A DNA stretch of 64,000 bases. It comes from Oxytricha trifallax. Its lineage: Eukaryota; Ciliophora; Spirotrichea; Sporadotrichida; Oxytrichidae. Positions 1 to 11,529 of the stretch are shown here, piece by piece. The stretch spans positions 46,182 through 110,181 of the forward strand of contig ARYC01000578.1 of assembly GCA_000711775.1 (NCBI GenBank), written 5' to 3'. The notes under the pieces are model-generated. The model did not search any database and was not told the origin of the DNA. It saw only the letters and a program-made list of their open reading frames with translations. The translations under genes and the position numbers were made by a program. Positions within the stretch are counted from its first letter, which is position 1. Every line of letters starts with the position of its first letter.

Positions 1-245
1 GTAGTCAATATGATGCTGCTAAAATTTTAAGGGTCTCTTAGGCTTAGAATTAAGATGCTATCTCTTTAAATTCAATGCTAATAGACAGTGAGACTCACAG
101 TTGCTGGAGATTTATGGAGGAGTCTTGCTATATACGTATAATTTAAAACTGGCTTGAGTTATTCACTATATTCATCACATCCATAACCCAACTTAAACAA
201 TAAATCTATATACTCACTGTCATAAGCTGACCCCAAACCTTGCAT
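1..245 (-). CDS. TBE-1 42-kDa transposase, N-terminal part
   Basis: Reads leftward from ATG at 245-243 (MQGLGS) through an SEQLKPVLNY-like stretch into a helix-turn-helix-like region (RLLHKSPATV...SHCLLALNLKR), with TAA as Gln. It is the N-terminal DNA-binding part of the TBE D,D34E transposase; the catalytic core lies outside the window. The start sits just inside the terminal repeat, as in the other copies. About 80 codons are visible. Confidence 0.8.
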
Positions 246-383
246 ATACTCACTTAAATTACTAATATATAAACATTAATCCCCTACATAAACCCTAATA
301 AAACCCTAATAAAGTATGCACTAATAGTCTACTTTTATCAATCAAAAACTCAATCAAACTACTGAAAGGGTTTTGGGGTTTTG
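1..383 (-). mobile_element. TBE-1, right end of a telomere-bearing element (truncated by window edge)
   Basis: The element ends in GGGTTTTGGGGTTTTG at 368-383, the telomere-like terminus of TBE transposons. Its terminal ~135 bp match the ends of TBE-3, TBE-5 and TBE-6. The probable 3 bp target copy is AAT at 384-386, fitting the ANT target of TBEs. Only the transposase 5' end and the terminal repeat are inside the window. A short open coding stretch starts directly to the right. Confidence 0.9.
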
Positions 384-387
384 AATC

Positions 388-499
388 AGCAGCCCCCTTT
401 CCAAGCAAAGTTAAGACAGAGGAAGGAAAACAAAAAGAAAAAGAAATTGCTTATGAAGATGACAAAGAAGAAAATTAACAAATTAACATTTTTTAGTGA
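388..499 (+). CDS. C-terminal coding fragment of an unidentified gene next to TBE-1
   Basis: Open frame with Lys/Glu-rich composition (KVKTEEGKQKEKEIAYEDD, then a Gln/Asn-rich tail) ending at TGA 497-499 and using TAA and TAG as sense. It is clearly less AT-rich than the DNA after it. It starts right at the TBE-1 target site, so the TBE probably interrupts a coding segment. The protein is not recognised, and because it is low-complexity a chance frame cannot be excluded. Confidence 0.35.
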
Positions 500-1920
500 A
501 TTAAGTTAATGTCCATATTAACTTACATTCACTGGAACTTATAAAAGGGCTAGTCCCTAATATATACATTGACATATTTTTGATCGGGGGTCCCCAGAGA
601 CCTCAATGTGATCATATTATTATTATTATAATTAATTAATAATTAATTACCTTCAGTTAAGTTTTTGGAAAATGTCTCTAAACCCTAACAATAATATACT
701 CTATGAATAGCGCATTAAAATTAAGACGGTGGTTGCTATTGCTATAATTAATTTATCTCTTCTCCCAGCAAGAAAAGCCTATTTTACTATTTTTGGGAGT
801 TAGCTCAAAATCAAAATATCTCGCTTCCTGGGATGATTCAAGAATTTTTGACATAATTAAAGTCCAACTAAAATTGCGTGATCTACCTTAGAATTAACTC
901 AGATTTGAATATTGAGTCACTTTAGATTTCATAACTGCCATGATTTTAATATTTAACTAATTTAATTTTATTTTATTTTCCCAAATCGAATGTATTTCTA
1001 CAATAATATCTATTTAAGAGATTTTTCCAATTAAATTAGTTTTATTTAAGTATATATGTGCATTATTTATTAATGAATTTTCCATATTAATGTCGGATAA
1101 AATATATTTTTTAATTTTTTAGAAAAACATAAACCAACAAACTCGAATGGTAATTTTTTTAATTGAAATTTAATTAATACTCTCCCTTTAATTTCTTATT
1201 AAGCGTTGTTTGTTATATTAAAATTTAACAATGAGGCATCTATTAATTATTAGCCAACTATGTTTCTGCAAGTGCTGTAATACAAAACTAAAAAATTTAT
1301 ATAAAATTTTAATACTAATTAGTGTGATTATTTTTAGCAATTCATTTATTGAATTAAAAATAAAAATCAGATTTTTTAAATATTAAAACCTAGTTGTATA
1401 GTATTGATACAATTTTCTTATTAATTATAATAAATATATGAAACAAGAAAATTATTCCCATCTATCATTACATATATTACATAAAATTTACTTAAAATTA
1501 TTACATTAAGTTTTTATCAATATTTCAGTATTATTTTAGCTTAAATTGATAGAAAATTTCAATGAAATATTTAAAAAAGTTATTTTTAAATTAATTGTAA
1601 TAGCCTATTTAAATACATCATTTGCATTAATTAAAAAGAAAATGATAATTCTTTTGAAATAATGGCTTTTTAAAAACAAAGATATCTTAATGCAACTATT
1701 TTCTGAGAAATTAATTTGAGATATGGTAATTTATCGATTATAGGAAAATTAATAATACTTTAAAAATCTACCATTAAAACCTTCTTTTTTTCTAAATTAC
1801 ATTCAATTATGCAAAATGAATAAATTATAATTTAACAAAAAAAAACTTTTATTGACATTAAAAATAAAAATCAAATTCATAACTTCATAAATTAAATCAA
1901 AAATAAAAACATTAAGGGTT
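500..1920. other. AT-rich spacer without recognised gene
   Basis: No coding segment recognised. The stretch at about 830-1030 (including CCAAATCGAATGTATTTCTACA) resembles sequence just right of the 14050 end of the split palindromic element, so an old copy of a dispersed repeat family may lie here. A GC-richer patch, GATCGGGGGTCCCCAGAGAC, is at 583-602. The rest looks like IES or intergenic germline DNA. Confidence 0.5.
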
Positions 1921-1924
1921 CAGA

Positions 1925-3305
1925 GATTAAAATTTTCTATTTTGTAGTCATTTTAGTTCTGTACATGGATTGACTATTTTAAGCTTGAATCTGGGCTATT
2001 CTATTAAGATTCTTATATATTAAATAGTCTTTTGAACTCGTTAATGAAAAATTAATAAAAATCTAATAAATTATGATATATAAATATTATTTTAACTCTT
2101 CATTAACAAGAGATATCTTCATAGTTATTGGGTCGTAAAGGATAATTCATAGCTTTATTATATATATATTGAAATTATTTAATGTACTAATTATATATAT
2201 TTATAATAAAGAATATATAATCTAGAAATTTTATGAATTCCTTCTGGTAGATTATTAAAGAGGGTTGATAATTCATCGTTCATATTAATAAAAATAAATT
2301 TATTTTTTTCAAATATTCTATATCTAATGCAGTTGAAGCACTTGATTTTTTAAGCTTTTTTCTTGACTGTATGAAACGTATAAATAAATAAACTAAAGAC
2401 TTAGTATATCAATCAATATATTTTTCTTTAATTTAATTTTATTAGAAAGTTTAATTTAATTGCATGCATAATTTTTGTATAGTGGTGATTTGCATAATAA
2501 ATTTAAAAGGAACATCATTTTAAAAGAGATTTAATCATTTTAGGTGAAATGAAAATTTGGAATTAAAGCTAATTATAAATTAATAAGTATAAGCATATAT
2601 ATTTAGAGATGAAATTTGAACATAAATTTATAAAAAATACACTTAGCGTTGAGCTATAATTTATAAAGTAATAATCTTTAAATTTTTCGTTTTAATTTCA
2701 ATGAATAGTGCAAGCGCAGTCGCTAACATCACCATAGTAGATAGTTCATAAATAATTTTAGAATATATAATATTAAATTGATAAATCCCATTTATGCCTA
2801 TGATGATAGAAACTGACCCAACTCCATTTATTATTAGAAATATAGAAGTGTAAAGCCAAGTATGGCTTAGTAATATTCCAAACACCATATATACATATTT
2901 ACTTATTTATAATATTAAAACTATTAATTGCTTTAATTTATATAGAAGCTAAATGTGAATGCGAAAATTGCGAATTGGGGTTGAAGTTTACAATTTTTAG
3001 TCTTTTTATAATTTATTTTGTATTACTATTTTTTTAAAAAAACTTAATATCGTTATTATTTCCTAACAAAAATATATATCACCTTTTTCGAATGCAGCCA
3101 TATCTCTTACAGGAATAAAACATACGTATCCCAGTTGACATAGCAAAAATACAGGAGCAAAATGTTTAGATAAAATTTCTTGCTTTTTCCAAGATAATAT
3201 GGCAAATATAACTTCCAATCCAAGAATAACTGTACATGAAATGCCTATGTTTCTATTAAGAGGAGTCCCCTGAACTTGAGTTTTCATTATTTTTATCAAA
3301 ATCAA
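1925..3305 (-). CDS. HK-1: hybrid histidine kinase gene, N-terminal membrane and PAS-like segments (fragmented into MDSs)
   Basis: Minus-strand pieces in order: ~3287-3073 (MKTQVQGTPLNRNIGIS..., two hydrophobic helices, FIPVRDM), 2888-~2690 (MVFGILLSHTWLYTSIFLI..., hydrophobic), ~2395-2340 (SYSQEKSLKNQVLQLHQIQN), ~2320-2260 (NDELSTLFNNLPEGI), ~2165-2094 (ILYDPITMKISLVNEE) and 2039-~1925 (FKRLFNIQESQQ...). Every piece has a close match in the same order in HK-4, which continues into HisKA, HATPase and receiver domains. By homology this is a membrane-anchored sensor kinase; the kinase domains of HK-1 are not found and may lie beyond the window. Edges are approximate except at 2040-2098. Confidence 0.7.
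2040..2098 (-). other. IES in HK-1 with pointer GAGTT
   Basis: The direct repeat GAGTT (AACTC on +, at 2035-2039 and 2094-2098) flanks 54 AT-rich bases. Removing the spacer plus one copy joins VNE to EFKRLFN in frame, the same peptide found across an IES at the same place in HK-4. About 59 bp eliminated. Confidence 0.75.
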
Positions 3306-3689
3306 AATGTAAAATAATATTTATGATGCCAATATCAAGACCCTGATTTTAAGTCTTATAATTTTAATAAATATTATACAACCTGAAGAGGAGCGATACT
3401 TAATAAAATAAAGAAAAGTTTTATACTATGCCCATAGTTTAGCATACTTTTAATTTTTAAAATGTTTTATTTAAATTTTTATATCATAGTTCTTATATCT
3501 TTATTTCTGAACTAATCATAAATTTTTTGCAATTTTTTGTCTTTAAATGTTAAAAGAAAATTAGATTCCATTTTAGCTTTTCTTGCTAGAAAAATTTGAG
3601 ATATTATTGTAAGAATTTGCTTTTTTTAATTGTTTAATTTTATAGAGTATTTCTTTATATATCTAGTTCTGAAGAACGCAGCACAATTT

Positions 3690-4004
3690 GAATGAAAGAG
3701 AGAAGATAATAGATAAGGAGGAGAGTTCAGCGATGTATAAGAGGATCTGGCAGAAGCTGAATGGTACCTAGCAAATGACGAGTCAAAGATTCAACACAAG
3801 AGGCAAGATTCCTAGGGGAAGAAGGACACTAAGGAGATACATGAGATAATCAAAGCTTGTGTTCAAGAACATGGAATTAAAGAAACCACCCAGATGTAAC
3901 CTTCAGAGACTGGAAGCAAAGAGGAGGAGAGCTCAAAAGGGAAGGAGGAAGAACCAGAAGAATCAAAGAGCGCTAGAGAAGAGGAGCATCAGGAGAAGTA
4001 ATGA
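3690..4004 (+). CDS. C-terminal part of an unidentified acidic protein
   Basis: A purine-rich, GC-richer island with an open frame (EFSDVQEDLAEAEWYLANDES..., KEIHEIIKACVQEHGIKETT..., then a Glu/Lys/Ser-rich tail ending REEEHQEKQ) that stops at TGA 4002-4004. TAA and TAG occur as sense codons. The first half looks like an ordered helical segment and the last ~50 residues are acidic and low-complexity. Upstream the frame closes at TGA near 3691, so the 5' part must be joined from another segment. Family not recognised. It lies on the strand opposite the flanking HK-1 and HK-2. Confidence 0.55.
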
Positions 4005-4019
4005 ATTACATTGATTTCA

Positions 4020-4970
4020 CACGCTATTAGTTTCCAAAAGTTTTTATCTTATTTTTTAAACTTATCTAAGTGATTAACTAACTAACTAACTAAATAATTA
4101 TTTTTTATATCTATATTAATAATTATAAACTTTAAGAATGAAATATCTAATTAGTTTATTCTTCTATAAATTCAAAATATATCAATTTTTTAAGCTCTAA
4201 TTTATTTTTAATTTTTTTAATTTCAAACATTTATCTTTATTAATAAAGCTTAATAATTAATTTAATTGGTAATCAGATTTATTCAATGAAAATTAGAAAT
4301 GAAATTCACATATTTATAATATTATATTAAATTTTATTTTTACATATTTTTCATGTTGCAAATACAGATAATTTGACTTGGTTATTTTAATTCAATGATA
4401 AAAAAAAAGAAAATAAATGAAAAATTTCTAAAATTCTCCAGTAAAAGATATCTAATGCATGATTCACTAATTTTAATTGTGCTAATGTAAATTTATTTAC
4501 GATAAAAAACCTAAACTGGTATTATCAAATTTTCATTTTTTATAAATAAGCATTTTATCATTAAAAATACACTGAGAATTCAATAAATTTTTATAATTTA
4601 GATTAATGCTTTTGTTTTAAAAATTGTAAGATTGCATTAAAGCTTATTTTGTGGGATATAATTTAGATCTGCAAAATATTTTAGCAAAAAGGAGTTAATA
4701 ATAATTAAAACTTACAAATTCCTTAATATAAGAAATATTAATTGAAATATAAATTATTAATTTAATATTTATAAGTAATATTTAATTTTAATTAATATTT
4801 TAAAAGATTTAATTTATTCTAAAAAGGAATATGATTTATTATTAATTTAAGTAATTAAATAAATGCTGTGTTATATTAATTGAAAATATTTGTTCATACA
4901 ATGTTGACTAGTTTTATTTAAATAAAATCTATTAGAAAATAAATTAATAAAATCTAAAATATCAATTATT
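4020..4970. other. AT-rich spacer
   Basis: Between the acidic gene fragment and HK-2. Very AT-rich with homopolymer runs and an (AACT)n-like stretch at about 4072-4091. No coding segment, RNA gene or inverted repeat recognised. Confidence 0.5.
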
Positions 4971-4989
4971 TTTATAATTTTAAGTTTTA

Positions 4990-5460
4990 GAATTTATTCA
5001 ATTTGATCTGCACTAAATGGTTTGGTAAGAAAATCATTCATTCCAGAGTCGAAGCATTTTTACTTGAAATGATCAGCTGTATAAAATAATATATTATCGA
5101 TTTATTTCAACATAGTTTCTAATAAATTATAAAATTTGTATTAAAAAAACAATTTTTTTGAACTGTTAAAGCAATGATTGTAGATTTTTGTAATTAATCA
5201 TTAGATAAAGTATTTTCAAATTATTTTATTCCTTGAGTAGATTTAAAGCCATCCATAATTGGCATATTGCAGTCCATTAGAATTAGATTATATCCTCCTG
5301 CATCTATATTTGTACAGTTTTAATTCTCATATTCATTTTAATTTTACGCTATTCTCTCTTTAAACAGTTCAAAAGCTAAAAAATATAAATATTTTGTAAA
5401 CTTCTAAACCGTGTGTTGTAATTTAATGGAGTCATTTAATAATAATTTTATTAAATCAGC
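4990..5460 (-). CDS. HK-2: receiver (REC) domain end of a hybrid histidine kinase
   Basis: Minus-strand pieces: ~5425-5403 (THGLE), 5377-5167 (AFELFKERIAQNQ..., then GGYNLILMDCNMPIMDGFKST with the phospho-acceptor Asp in LMDCNMP, then STIIALT) and 5080-~4990 (ADHFKQKCFDSGMNDFLTKPFSADQIEQILKLK with the conserved Lys in TKP). This is the phosphate-accepting output domain of the HK family here. TBE-2 lies just upstream, and the only likely further piece is ~26 bp at 9538-9563. The true stop was not fixed: the frame runs on into AT-rich DNA. It may be a truncated paralogue or the displaced end of HK-1. Confidence 0.75.
5081..5166 (-). other. IES in HK-2 with pointer ACAG
   Basis: ACAG (CTGT on +, at 5077-5080 and 5163-5166) flanks an AT-rich spacer. 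Removal joins IIALT to ADHFKQ in frame. HK-4 has an IES at nearly the same codons (ALT/AYTAD), HK-3 has none. About 86 bp. Confidence 0.6.
5378..5402 (-). other. Very short IES in HK-2 with pointer AG
   Basis: A ~25 bp AT-rich insert between GLEA and FELF codons. AG (CT on +) flanks it; its removal gives GAAGCTTTTGAAC, exactly what HK-4 gives after its own IES at this codon (53410-53452) is removed. Confidence 0.6.
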
Positions 5461-5544
5461 ATTCAAAACCCCATAAGCGCTTAATGAGGTTTATAAGTGC
5501 TTTGATTTGTAGGGAATTGGTTAGGGGTTGAGGTTATTAATTAA

Positions 5545-6616
5545 ATGCGAGACTAAAATAGCAAGCTTTTGGGGTTCAATTTATGATGTATAGTATATAG
5601 ACTTAGTGTTTAAATTGTGATATGGATTTGATATATACAGTGAATAAGTCAAATCAGTACTGAACTATAAGTCTATTGCACAGCTCTTAAAGCGAAGTCC
5701 ATCAACTGTTCGATCCCACTGCCTTATAGCTGTTTAACTAAAGCAATAATAGCTGAATTCAATGCCTTAGAGGAAGTCAAAGTTTCAATAGAAGCATGTT
5801 CACTATCTTATTGATAAAAAGATTTTGAAGTATTTAAATTTAGCTCACTTCTTTCTTGGCCAACTAGCTACTATGCTTCACCGCCAGTTCCCTGAGTTGA
5901 AGATCTCTGCATAATCTGTTGCAACCATTTATAAACGAAACGGTATCTCTTACAAAGGTGTAAATCGTATCAAGAGAGTAATTGATTTCACTCTGCCATT
6001 TTACAACAACAACTTAAATTATATTTATAATTAAATGCAGAGAGCCTAATAGAATAATATTAAGTTTATACATACTGACGAAGCTGTGTTTACATTCAAC
6101 ACTTTCATCTAAAAGTCTTGGTATAAGAGGCATAGTAATATAGAAGTATATGACTAAAAAGTCAAGGTATAAACAATGGCAATTCTTGGAGGTATTTGCG
6201 AGGATGCTGGTTTGGAAACTTATCTTGTTTATCCTCTCTCAATTAAGACTGAGCAGTATATTAAGTTCTTAGAGCAGCTGAGAGAGAATTACCCTGAATA
6301 AGAGATTATAATTTTCGTTGATAATCTTTCTGTCCATAACACAAAAGAAACTAGGAAGAGTTATGAACAACTTAGAATAACGCCAGTATTCAACGTACCT
6401 TCCAGTCCATAGTTTTATGGAATTGAGTTCTACTGGGGTATACCAAAAGGTCATTATAAGAAAATGCTGCTATACCATCTAATGCATGGCCTACCTATCG
6501 ATACAGTCGATTTTATTAAAAGTTCAGCTAAGAGAGTTGATAATTAGTTGGCATAAAAGTGTGCTAAAGAAGGGAGAGTGAATTTATACAAATACGTTTT
6601 GTAGTTAAGTTAATGA
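5545..6616 (+). pseudogene. TBE-2 42-kDa transposase (D,D34E), with frameshift and internal TGA
   Basis: Cut-and-paste transposase of the Tc1/mariner-IS630 superfamily; acts on the TBE ends. Motifs: N-terminal HTH-like (SIAQLLKRSPSTVRSHCL), first Asp in FIHTDEAVFTFNTF, second Asp in IIFVDNLSVHN, Glu in YGIEFYWG with 34 residues between the second Asp and Glu. ATG at 5545 (MRDQNS). A +1 insertion near 5575, compared with TBE-3 and TBE-4, moves the start out of frame, and TGA at 5618-5620 lies where TBE-6 has CGA. Ends at TGA 6614-6616. All three catalytic residues are kept, so inactivation looks recent. Confidence 0.88.
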
Positions 6617-6639
6617 ATATATAATTCACATTTAAAATT

Positions 6640-7412
6640 CCTTAGAGTGAGCTGGGTTCTCTTTCTTTTCTTCTACTTCTTGCTTCTCTCCTCATAAGAT
6701 TCTTCTCTTGCTGCCCGCTCCAGCATCTATTTTCATGACTCTGGACGCTAAATATTTGAATAAAGTCTCTTGCTAACTTCATACTTTGTCTGCGACTTTC
6801 GCTCTTTGTGAAGCTTGCTCTATTCCTTCATCAAGAAGATGCCAGTACCAGATTATTCTAAATAGTTAAACTACAAATCTTACTTGAAATATAAGGGTGC
6901 TTCTGCAGCTCTGATAGCCAGCTCTCACTTATCTTGATCCCCTGTTTATCCTTATCTTCTGAAGAGATGCTGTACCTTTCTTATGAGATTCTTGAATAAT
7001 TTCTTTCAAGTAATCACCTTTAATTGTTGCAAGTATGCCAAAGAATTAGTTTCTTTCAGGTAGTTTGTTTTACAACTGCTTCTTAGTTGACAGGTACTGC
7101 AAAACCTCTGGGTCATTCATAGCATCATCGTATAAGTTAGTCACTTAGATTTCTGGATAGTTTGGAATCTCTGCAAACTCCACATCTTAAGTTTTCAATG
7201 CTTTCTTTTCTTCGCAGAGTATTGCTCTTAGAAATGAAAATTAAGTACCTACTTTCGTTGGCAGGAACAGACCATCTATATAATCAAGATAAGTTACTAT
7301 GAGTTCCTTACCTTCCTGCACCAGGTAGCAGTGCAAATCCTTCTAGCTTCTAAATCTTTGAATCAATTCTTGTGCTTGGACTCTTTTCATTGCATCATTC
7401 ATTGACTCCATC
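6640..7412 (-). pseudogene. TBE-2 22-kDa protein gene (frameshifted)
   Basis: Starts at ATG near 7412 (MESMNDAMKRVQAQELIQRF), followed by LFLPTKVGTQFSFLRAIL, EIPNYPEIQVTNLYDDAM and LPERNQFFGILATIK, parallel to the intact 193-residue protein of TBE-3. One base is missing at the HKK(R)YS position, shifting the frame. The function of this TBE protein is unknown; no known fold was recognised. The part below about 6830 is the downstream extension seen in all copies and may not be translated. Confidence 0.7.
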
Positions 7413-7599
7413 TTGTTTACAATCTAAGAAATGATATTCAAATTTAAGTTTATTGATTTCAATTATATACCTATGTAAAACTAACTATTAAATATGAGTA
7501 TCCTATAGGAGGTCAACCTCTAAGAAGGATATGGAGAAGGTTTTGAGAACTGGTTTCAAACTTGAGAGATTAATATCAATTTCTTCTGTTATAGTTCCA

Positions 7600-7800
7600 T
7601 ATTTTAAATTTAAATTGGTACGTGCATAATTAGGAGCAGCTCCTAAAATGCTAGTACTTAATTAGGAGCATTAATTAATGCTAGTACTTAATTAGGAGTA
7701 CCCTAAATTTAATCATAAAATCCTAATATACCTCCTAAAGCAGTACGTACTTAATTAGATGCACCTCCTAAATCTGTACTTGCTGTAATTAACATATTAT
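7600..7800. repeat. AGGAG/CTCCTAA short-repeat cluster in TBE-2
   Basis: Repeated units such as CTAGTACTTAATTAGGAG and TCCTAA lie between the divergent 22-kDa and zinc finger/kinase genes. Clusters in the same position with related units (GGAGGTCCTCC, AATTTGGAGG) occur in TBE-3, TBE-5 and TBE-6, and a GGTACCAATT version in TBE-4. The position between divergent starts suggests a shared promoter or protein-binding region; that role is inference. Confidence 0.45.
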
Positions 7801-7969
7801 TGATAGAAATAATGGTTACTTTCTCACCAATATTAAGAGATGAATTGTCTCTTAGAACTCATTATTTCTTCTCTAATACTATAAGAACTTCCCTTGAAAC
7901 ATGTAGGCTTGCAAAGCTCTTATATAAGCTCTCAGTTATAAAGGCAGTTTTATAATTTTAAATTCAAAT

Positions 7970-9414
7970 ATGAGCGCTAACATTTTAAGAAAAACAACAG
8001 CACTTCCATCAAACTAAATGAGACTTACCTTTGGCAGAAATAAAGAGTGTGATAGCTGTGAGATGAACTCTCATAAAGAACTACCAGAACTATCACTTGA
8101 AGTCTCTGTTATTAAAATAGAAATTAATAATAGAAAATAAATGGCAAACAAGTGTGTGGGAGACAGAGAGGAGGAGAAAGGTATTAATGAAATTCCTATA
8201 CAAACTGAAGAAGTTGAAGTATACTTTTGTGAGCTGTGTGAGAGAAATTTTGCTCATAAATCAAGCTGGTATAGACATATGAAGGAGTATAGAGAAGCCA
8301 AGCCTACTGTATACTTAAAGCACGACAAAATCGATGGAAGTATGATTGCTTTGAGTGCCATTAGTAGTATGCTAATACAATAGATTTAAGGAAGCATCTT
8401 TTAAAAGCTCACAAGAAAGATTTAGAGATTGAAAAGCATGAAGATGAATTGAAGCTACTAAACAAAAGAAAAGCAAGAGAATCTTAGAAAGTGGTAGAGC
8501 TTGAACAAGCAAGTGAATTAGAATGTGTGAGAAAATCACGCAACCTACTAGCATCCGAAATCACTAAGATCATGATTAAAATTCAAAATAAAAAGATTAC
8601 TGTTCTTGCCTAAATTGACCTCGACACTTCACTTTAAAGCTACCTTATATTAGAAGATTCCTTTGATAAGAAAATTATCAATGATCATTAAAACGCATAC
8701 AAAGTGTATCCCTTCAACTATCTCTTAAGTGGTGATAAATACTAGATGGAGTTTACAAATGAGTATCAAGAACTCACTCAAGCTAAGTTCAAAGAGTGTA
8801 GCTATTAATCAAGTAAGATGCTGTATTCCTTGCCAAGGATCATGTTGCTTTCAGACTCCCACTCTATGAAATGACCCTAAGAGATTTCATTACAGATCAA
8901 AGGAATAATAAGTAACTTGGATAAATAGCAAATGAGACCATACAAGGTATAAAAGAGCTTCTCAAGTTAGGGTTTGTTCACAGAGATTTGAAGCCAGAAA
9001 ATAAAATGATAAACTTTTCACCAGTAAGAGTATCAATAATTGATTTCAACAGAGCTTAAAAATGGAAGTATCAAGGCTTGGAACTGTAATGGGTACGCAA
9101 GGGTACTATCCAGAAAGAGAAGACTGGAGAGATGGTGACTTTTAGTGGGATGTGTGGGCTTTAGCAGCAATAATAATAGAGTGCGATATGCCTCGCAACG
9201 ATTACTACTCTACAAGGTGCGAGAAAGATGCTAAGTAAAGAATCAAGTAGTTTATGGACGAAACCAAAGTATCTCAATCAATAAAACATATGGCAGAATC
9301 AGTAATAATAAAACAAACTCAAGATCAGACATATCAATAGAGCAGATAGAGTTGTGGTTAAGTAAGATAAACTTCAGACCTCTCCATATGATCCAAAAGT
9401 GCATTTTGAGGTGA
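7970..9414 (+). pseudogene. TBE-2 57-kDa zinc finger/protein kinase-like protein (frameshifted)
   Basis: Starts MSANILRKTT at ATG 7970-7972 and runs to TGA 9412-9414, about 480 codons (57 kDa). Finger 1: CELCERNFAHKSSWYRH. Finger 2: CFECHQQYANTIDLRKHLLKAH (CX2C-X12-HX4H). A C-terminal kinase-like domain follows: VHRDLKPENKMINF (catalytic loop), IIDFNRA in place of DFG, then GTQGYYPERE and WDVWALA. Frame changes near 8340, 8815 and 9065 break the protein. Known TBE family gene; role in transposition unknown. Confidence 0.85.
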
Positions 9415-9562
9415 TTAAATTAAATACATTTAAAGTAAATTTCACATTAAAACCTATTAAAAAACCCCAACCTTTAACAAATTCCCTACAAATAAAAGCA
9501 CTTATAAACCTCATTAAGGGGTTTTGGGGTTTTGATTACACACTAATTTACATTGCATTATT

Positions 9563-9673
9563 ACCCTAAACCCCTACATAAACCCTATTAAAACCCTAAT
9601 AAAGCATGCGTTATTAGTCTACTTTCATCAATCAAAAACTAATTCAAACTACTGAAAGGGTTTTGGGGTTTTG
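9563..9673. mobile_element. Detached TBE end (solo terminal repeat)
   Basis: From CCCTAAACCCCTACATAAAC to GGGTTTTGGGGTTTTG (ending 9673) this matches the outer ~110 bp of TBE-3, TBE-5 and TBE-6, but no element body follows on its inner side; TBE-2 ends 28 bp away. A remnant of a deleted element. Its outer end abuts the split palindrome starting at 9675. Confidence 0.8.
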
Positions 9674-9907
9674 AATATGGTACTTGTTCGAAAGAAAATT
9701 TAAAATCAACTGGACTTTACTAATTGCGGTACTCCTCTATCGCATTCAAAACCCTAAAACCCTTTGAGTAGTTTTATAGAGTTTTTGATTGATAAAAGTA
9801 GATTATTGGTGCATACTTTATTAGGGTTTTAATAGGGTTTATGGAGGGGTTTAATGTTTAAATATTAGTAATTTAAGTGAGTAAAACAAGCGAGTTTTTA
9901 AAATATT

Positions 9908-11339
9908 TCACACAAACATAAGCTGAGAGTCATGTGGCAATTCTCTGAAATTTATCATTTTTTTATGGTGTTTGATTGTTTCTATTGTAATTTAATTATC
10001 TGTACTTGGCTTGATGATGGTTAAGTATGCAAGCTCTATCATGCCTCCATTAATCTTTTACTTATCTAGAATCTCTCTCATTCTTGCTGCTAAGTAATTG
10101 TTTCTAGGCATGTCACTCTCTATTATTACTACTGCTAGAGCCCAGATACCCCATTAAGTGTCTCCATCTCTCCATCTCTCCAGTCCTTTCTCTCTGGCAA
10201 ATATCCACGAGTGCCGTATACATTTCCTTATGCAGAGGCTTGCACTCTTTGAGCTCTGTTGAAGTCAATAATATAAACTCTAAGAGGCTGAAAGTTCATC
10301 ATGATGTTCTCTGGCTTTAAGTCTCTATGAACATAACCTAGCTTGTGAAGCTCTTCAATCCCTTCAACTATCTGCTATACTATCTAGCTAATTTATCTCT
10401 GACATCTATTGTCAGATAAGAATTCTCTGTAAGTCATTTCAAGTAAAGGAAGCCTGAAGGCTACATGATCTTTACCAAGTAAAATAGCATCAAGCTAGAT
10501 GATATGCCTACACTCATTTAACTTTGCCTTTTAAAGAGCATAATACTCATTAGCAAATTCCATTTGGAACTTGTCATCAGCAAGGAAGTAATTGAAAGGA
10601 TATATCTTGTAAGCATATTAGTCATCAGTAATGACTCTCTTCTCTATTTTATCTTCAAGAGTGAGGTAGCTTTCTAGGCAAGAATCTAAGTCAATAATTT
10701 TTAATATGGGAATCTTCATTGCCTCTATTTTAACCATGATTTTATTGATCTCAGAGACTGGAAAGTTCTTGACTGCTTTCTTCATTTTGACTTACTTCTA
10801 TACCTCTAATCTTAGAGACTCGGCAAAATTTCTTGACCTTCTTTTTTATAGAATTCTTATTTCTGTAGTTTCATGAATAAATACAAAACTTTGATTGTGA
10901 TTTTCTTTAAGTTCAATTTGAGGTCTCTTGAAAGAGGATATGGCTTTTCACAGAACTTACAGATATACTTCTCACCCTTCTTTTAGTGCTTTAGATATAA
11001 CCGAGGCAGATCTTTGCGTATATCTTTCAAGTGCCTCTTGTAAGTTGACTTGTAGAGGAAAACTTTATTGCAGTCTTTATATTAATAGTCAAATTTGGCT
11101 GGAAAAAATTAATGCTCTATAGCGGGTTGATTAACCTCATCCTCAATTTGCACAGCTTCTATGATGACCTCCTACTTAACTTATATTTAAATCTAAAAGG
11201 TAAACTCATCAAAAGTATCATTAGCAGGCTCCCACTGAGTACAAGCGTCTATAGTCTCTACTTTTCTTGGTTGCTGGAATGATAATTTTTATTGACTTTA
11301 CACAAGTAATGCCGCTCTTCTCAAAAGGTTAGCGCTCAA
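9908..11339 (-). pseudogene. TBE-3 57-kDa zinc finger/kinase gene (start codon changed to TTG)
   Basis: Homologous start is TTG at 11339-11337 (ATG in TBE-5); ends LMFV-TGA with TGA at 9910-9908. A first, partial finger (DCNKVFLYKSTYKRH) is followed by a canonical finger 2 (CKFCEKPYPLSRDLK..H). The kinase-like domain keeps its key motifs: VHRDLKPENIMMNF and IIDFNRA (DFN instead of DFG). Best-preserved kinase motifs of this subfamily in the window. The original start appears lost; I did not check every codon for frameshifts. Confidence 0.8.
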
Positions 11340-11529
11340 TTTTGTTTGCTGACAAATTTTATAAAAATAATGATAAAATCTACCAAATTAAACTATAATA
11401 GTAGACTATAAGACACACTGGTAGATTCTTGGCAGAGAGATAAGAAAATTAAGTAACCATTAAATACTGTAAGTTGACATATTTTATGAGAATTTTATTC
11501 GTTTTAGTAAATTAAAATACTCCTAATGA

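Larger units (their letters stand above)
5464..9534 (+). mobile_element. TBE-2, full-length telomere-bearing element (4071 bp)
   Basis: Bounded by the target duplication ATT at 5461-5463 and 9535-9537. Left end CAAAACCCCATAAGCG, right end GGGGTTTTGGGGTTTTG. The inverted terminal repeats match over about 77 bp (for example GAGGTTTATAAGTGCTTT), as expected for TBE1-like elements. Gene order is transposase (+), 22-kDa (-), zinc finger/kinase (+). The transposase and kinase genes carry frameshifts, so this copy is likely non-autonomous. It sits at the upstream edge of the HK-2 receiver. Confidence 0.93.

Noticed and set aside
368-383. Internal GGGGTTTTGGGGTTTTG blocks as true telomeres
   Set aside because: They are terminal repeats of TBEs with target duplications and continuing sequence on both sides, not chromosome ends.
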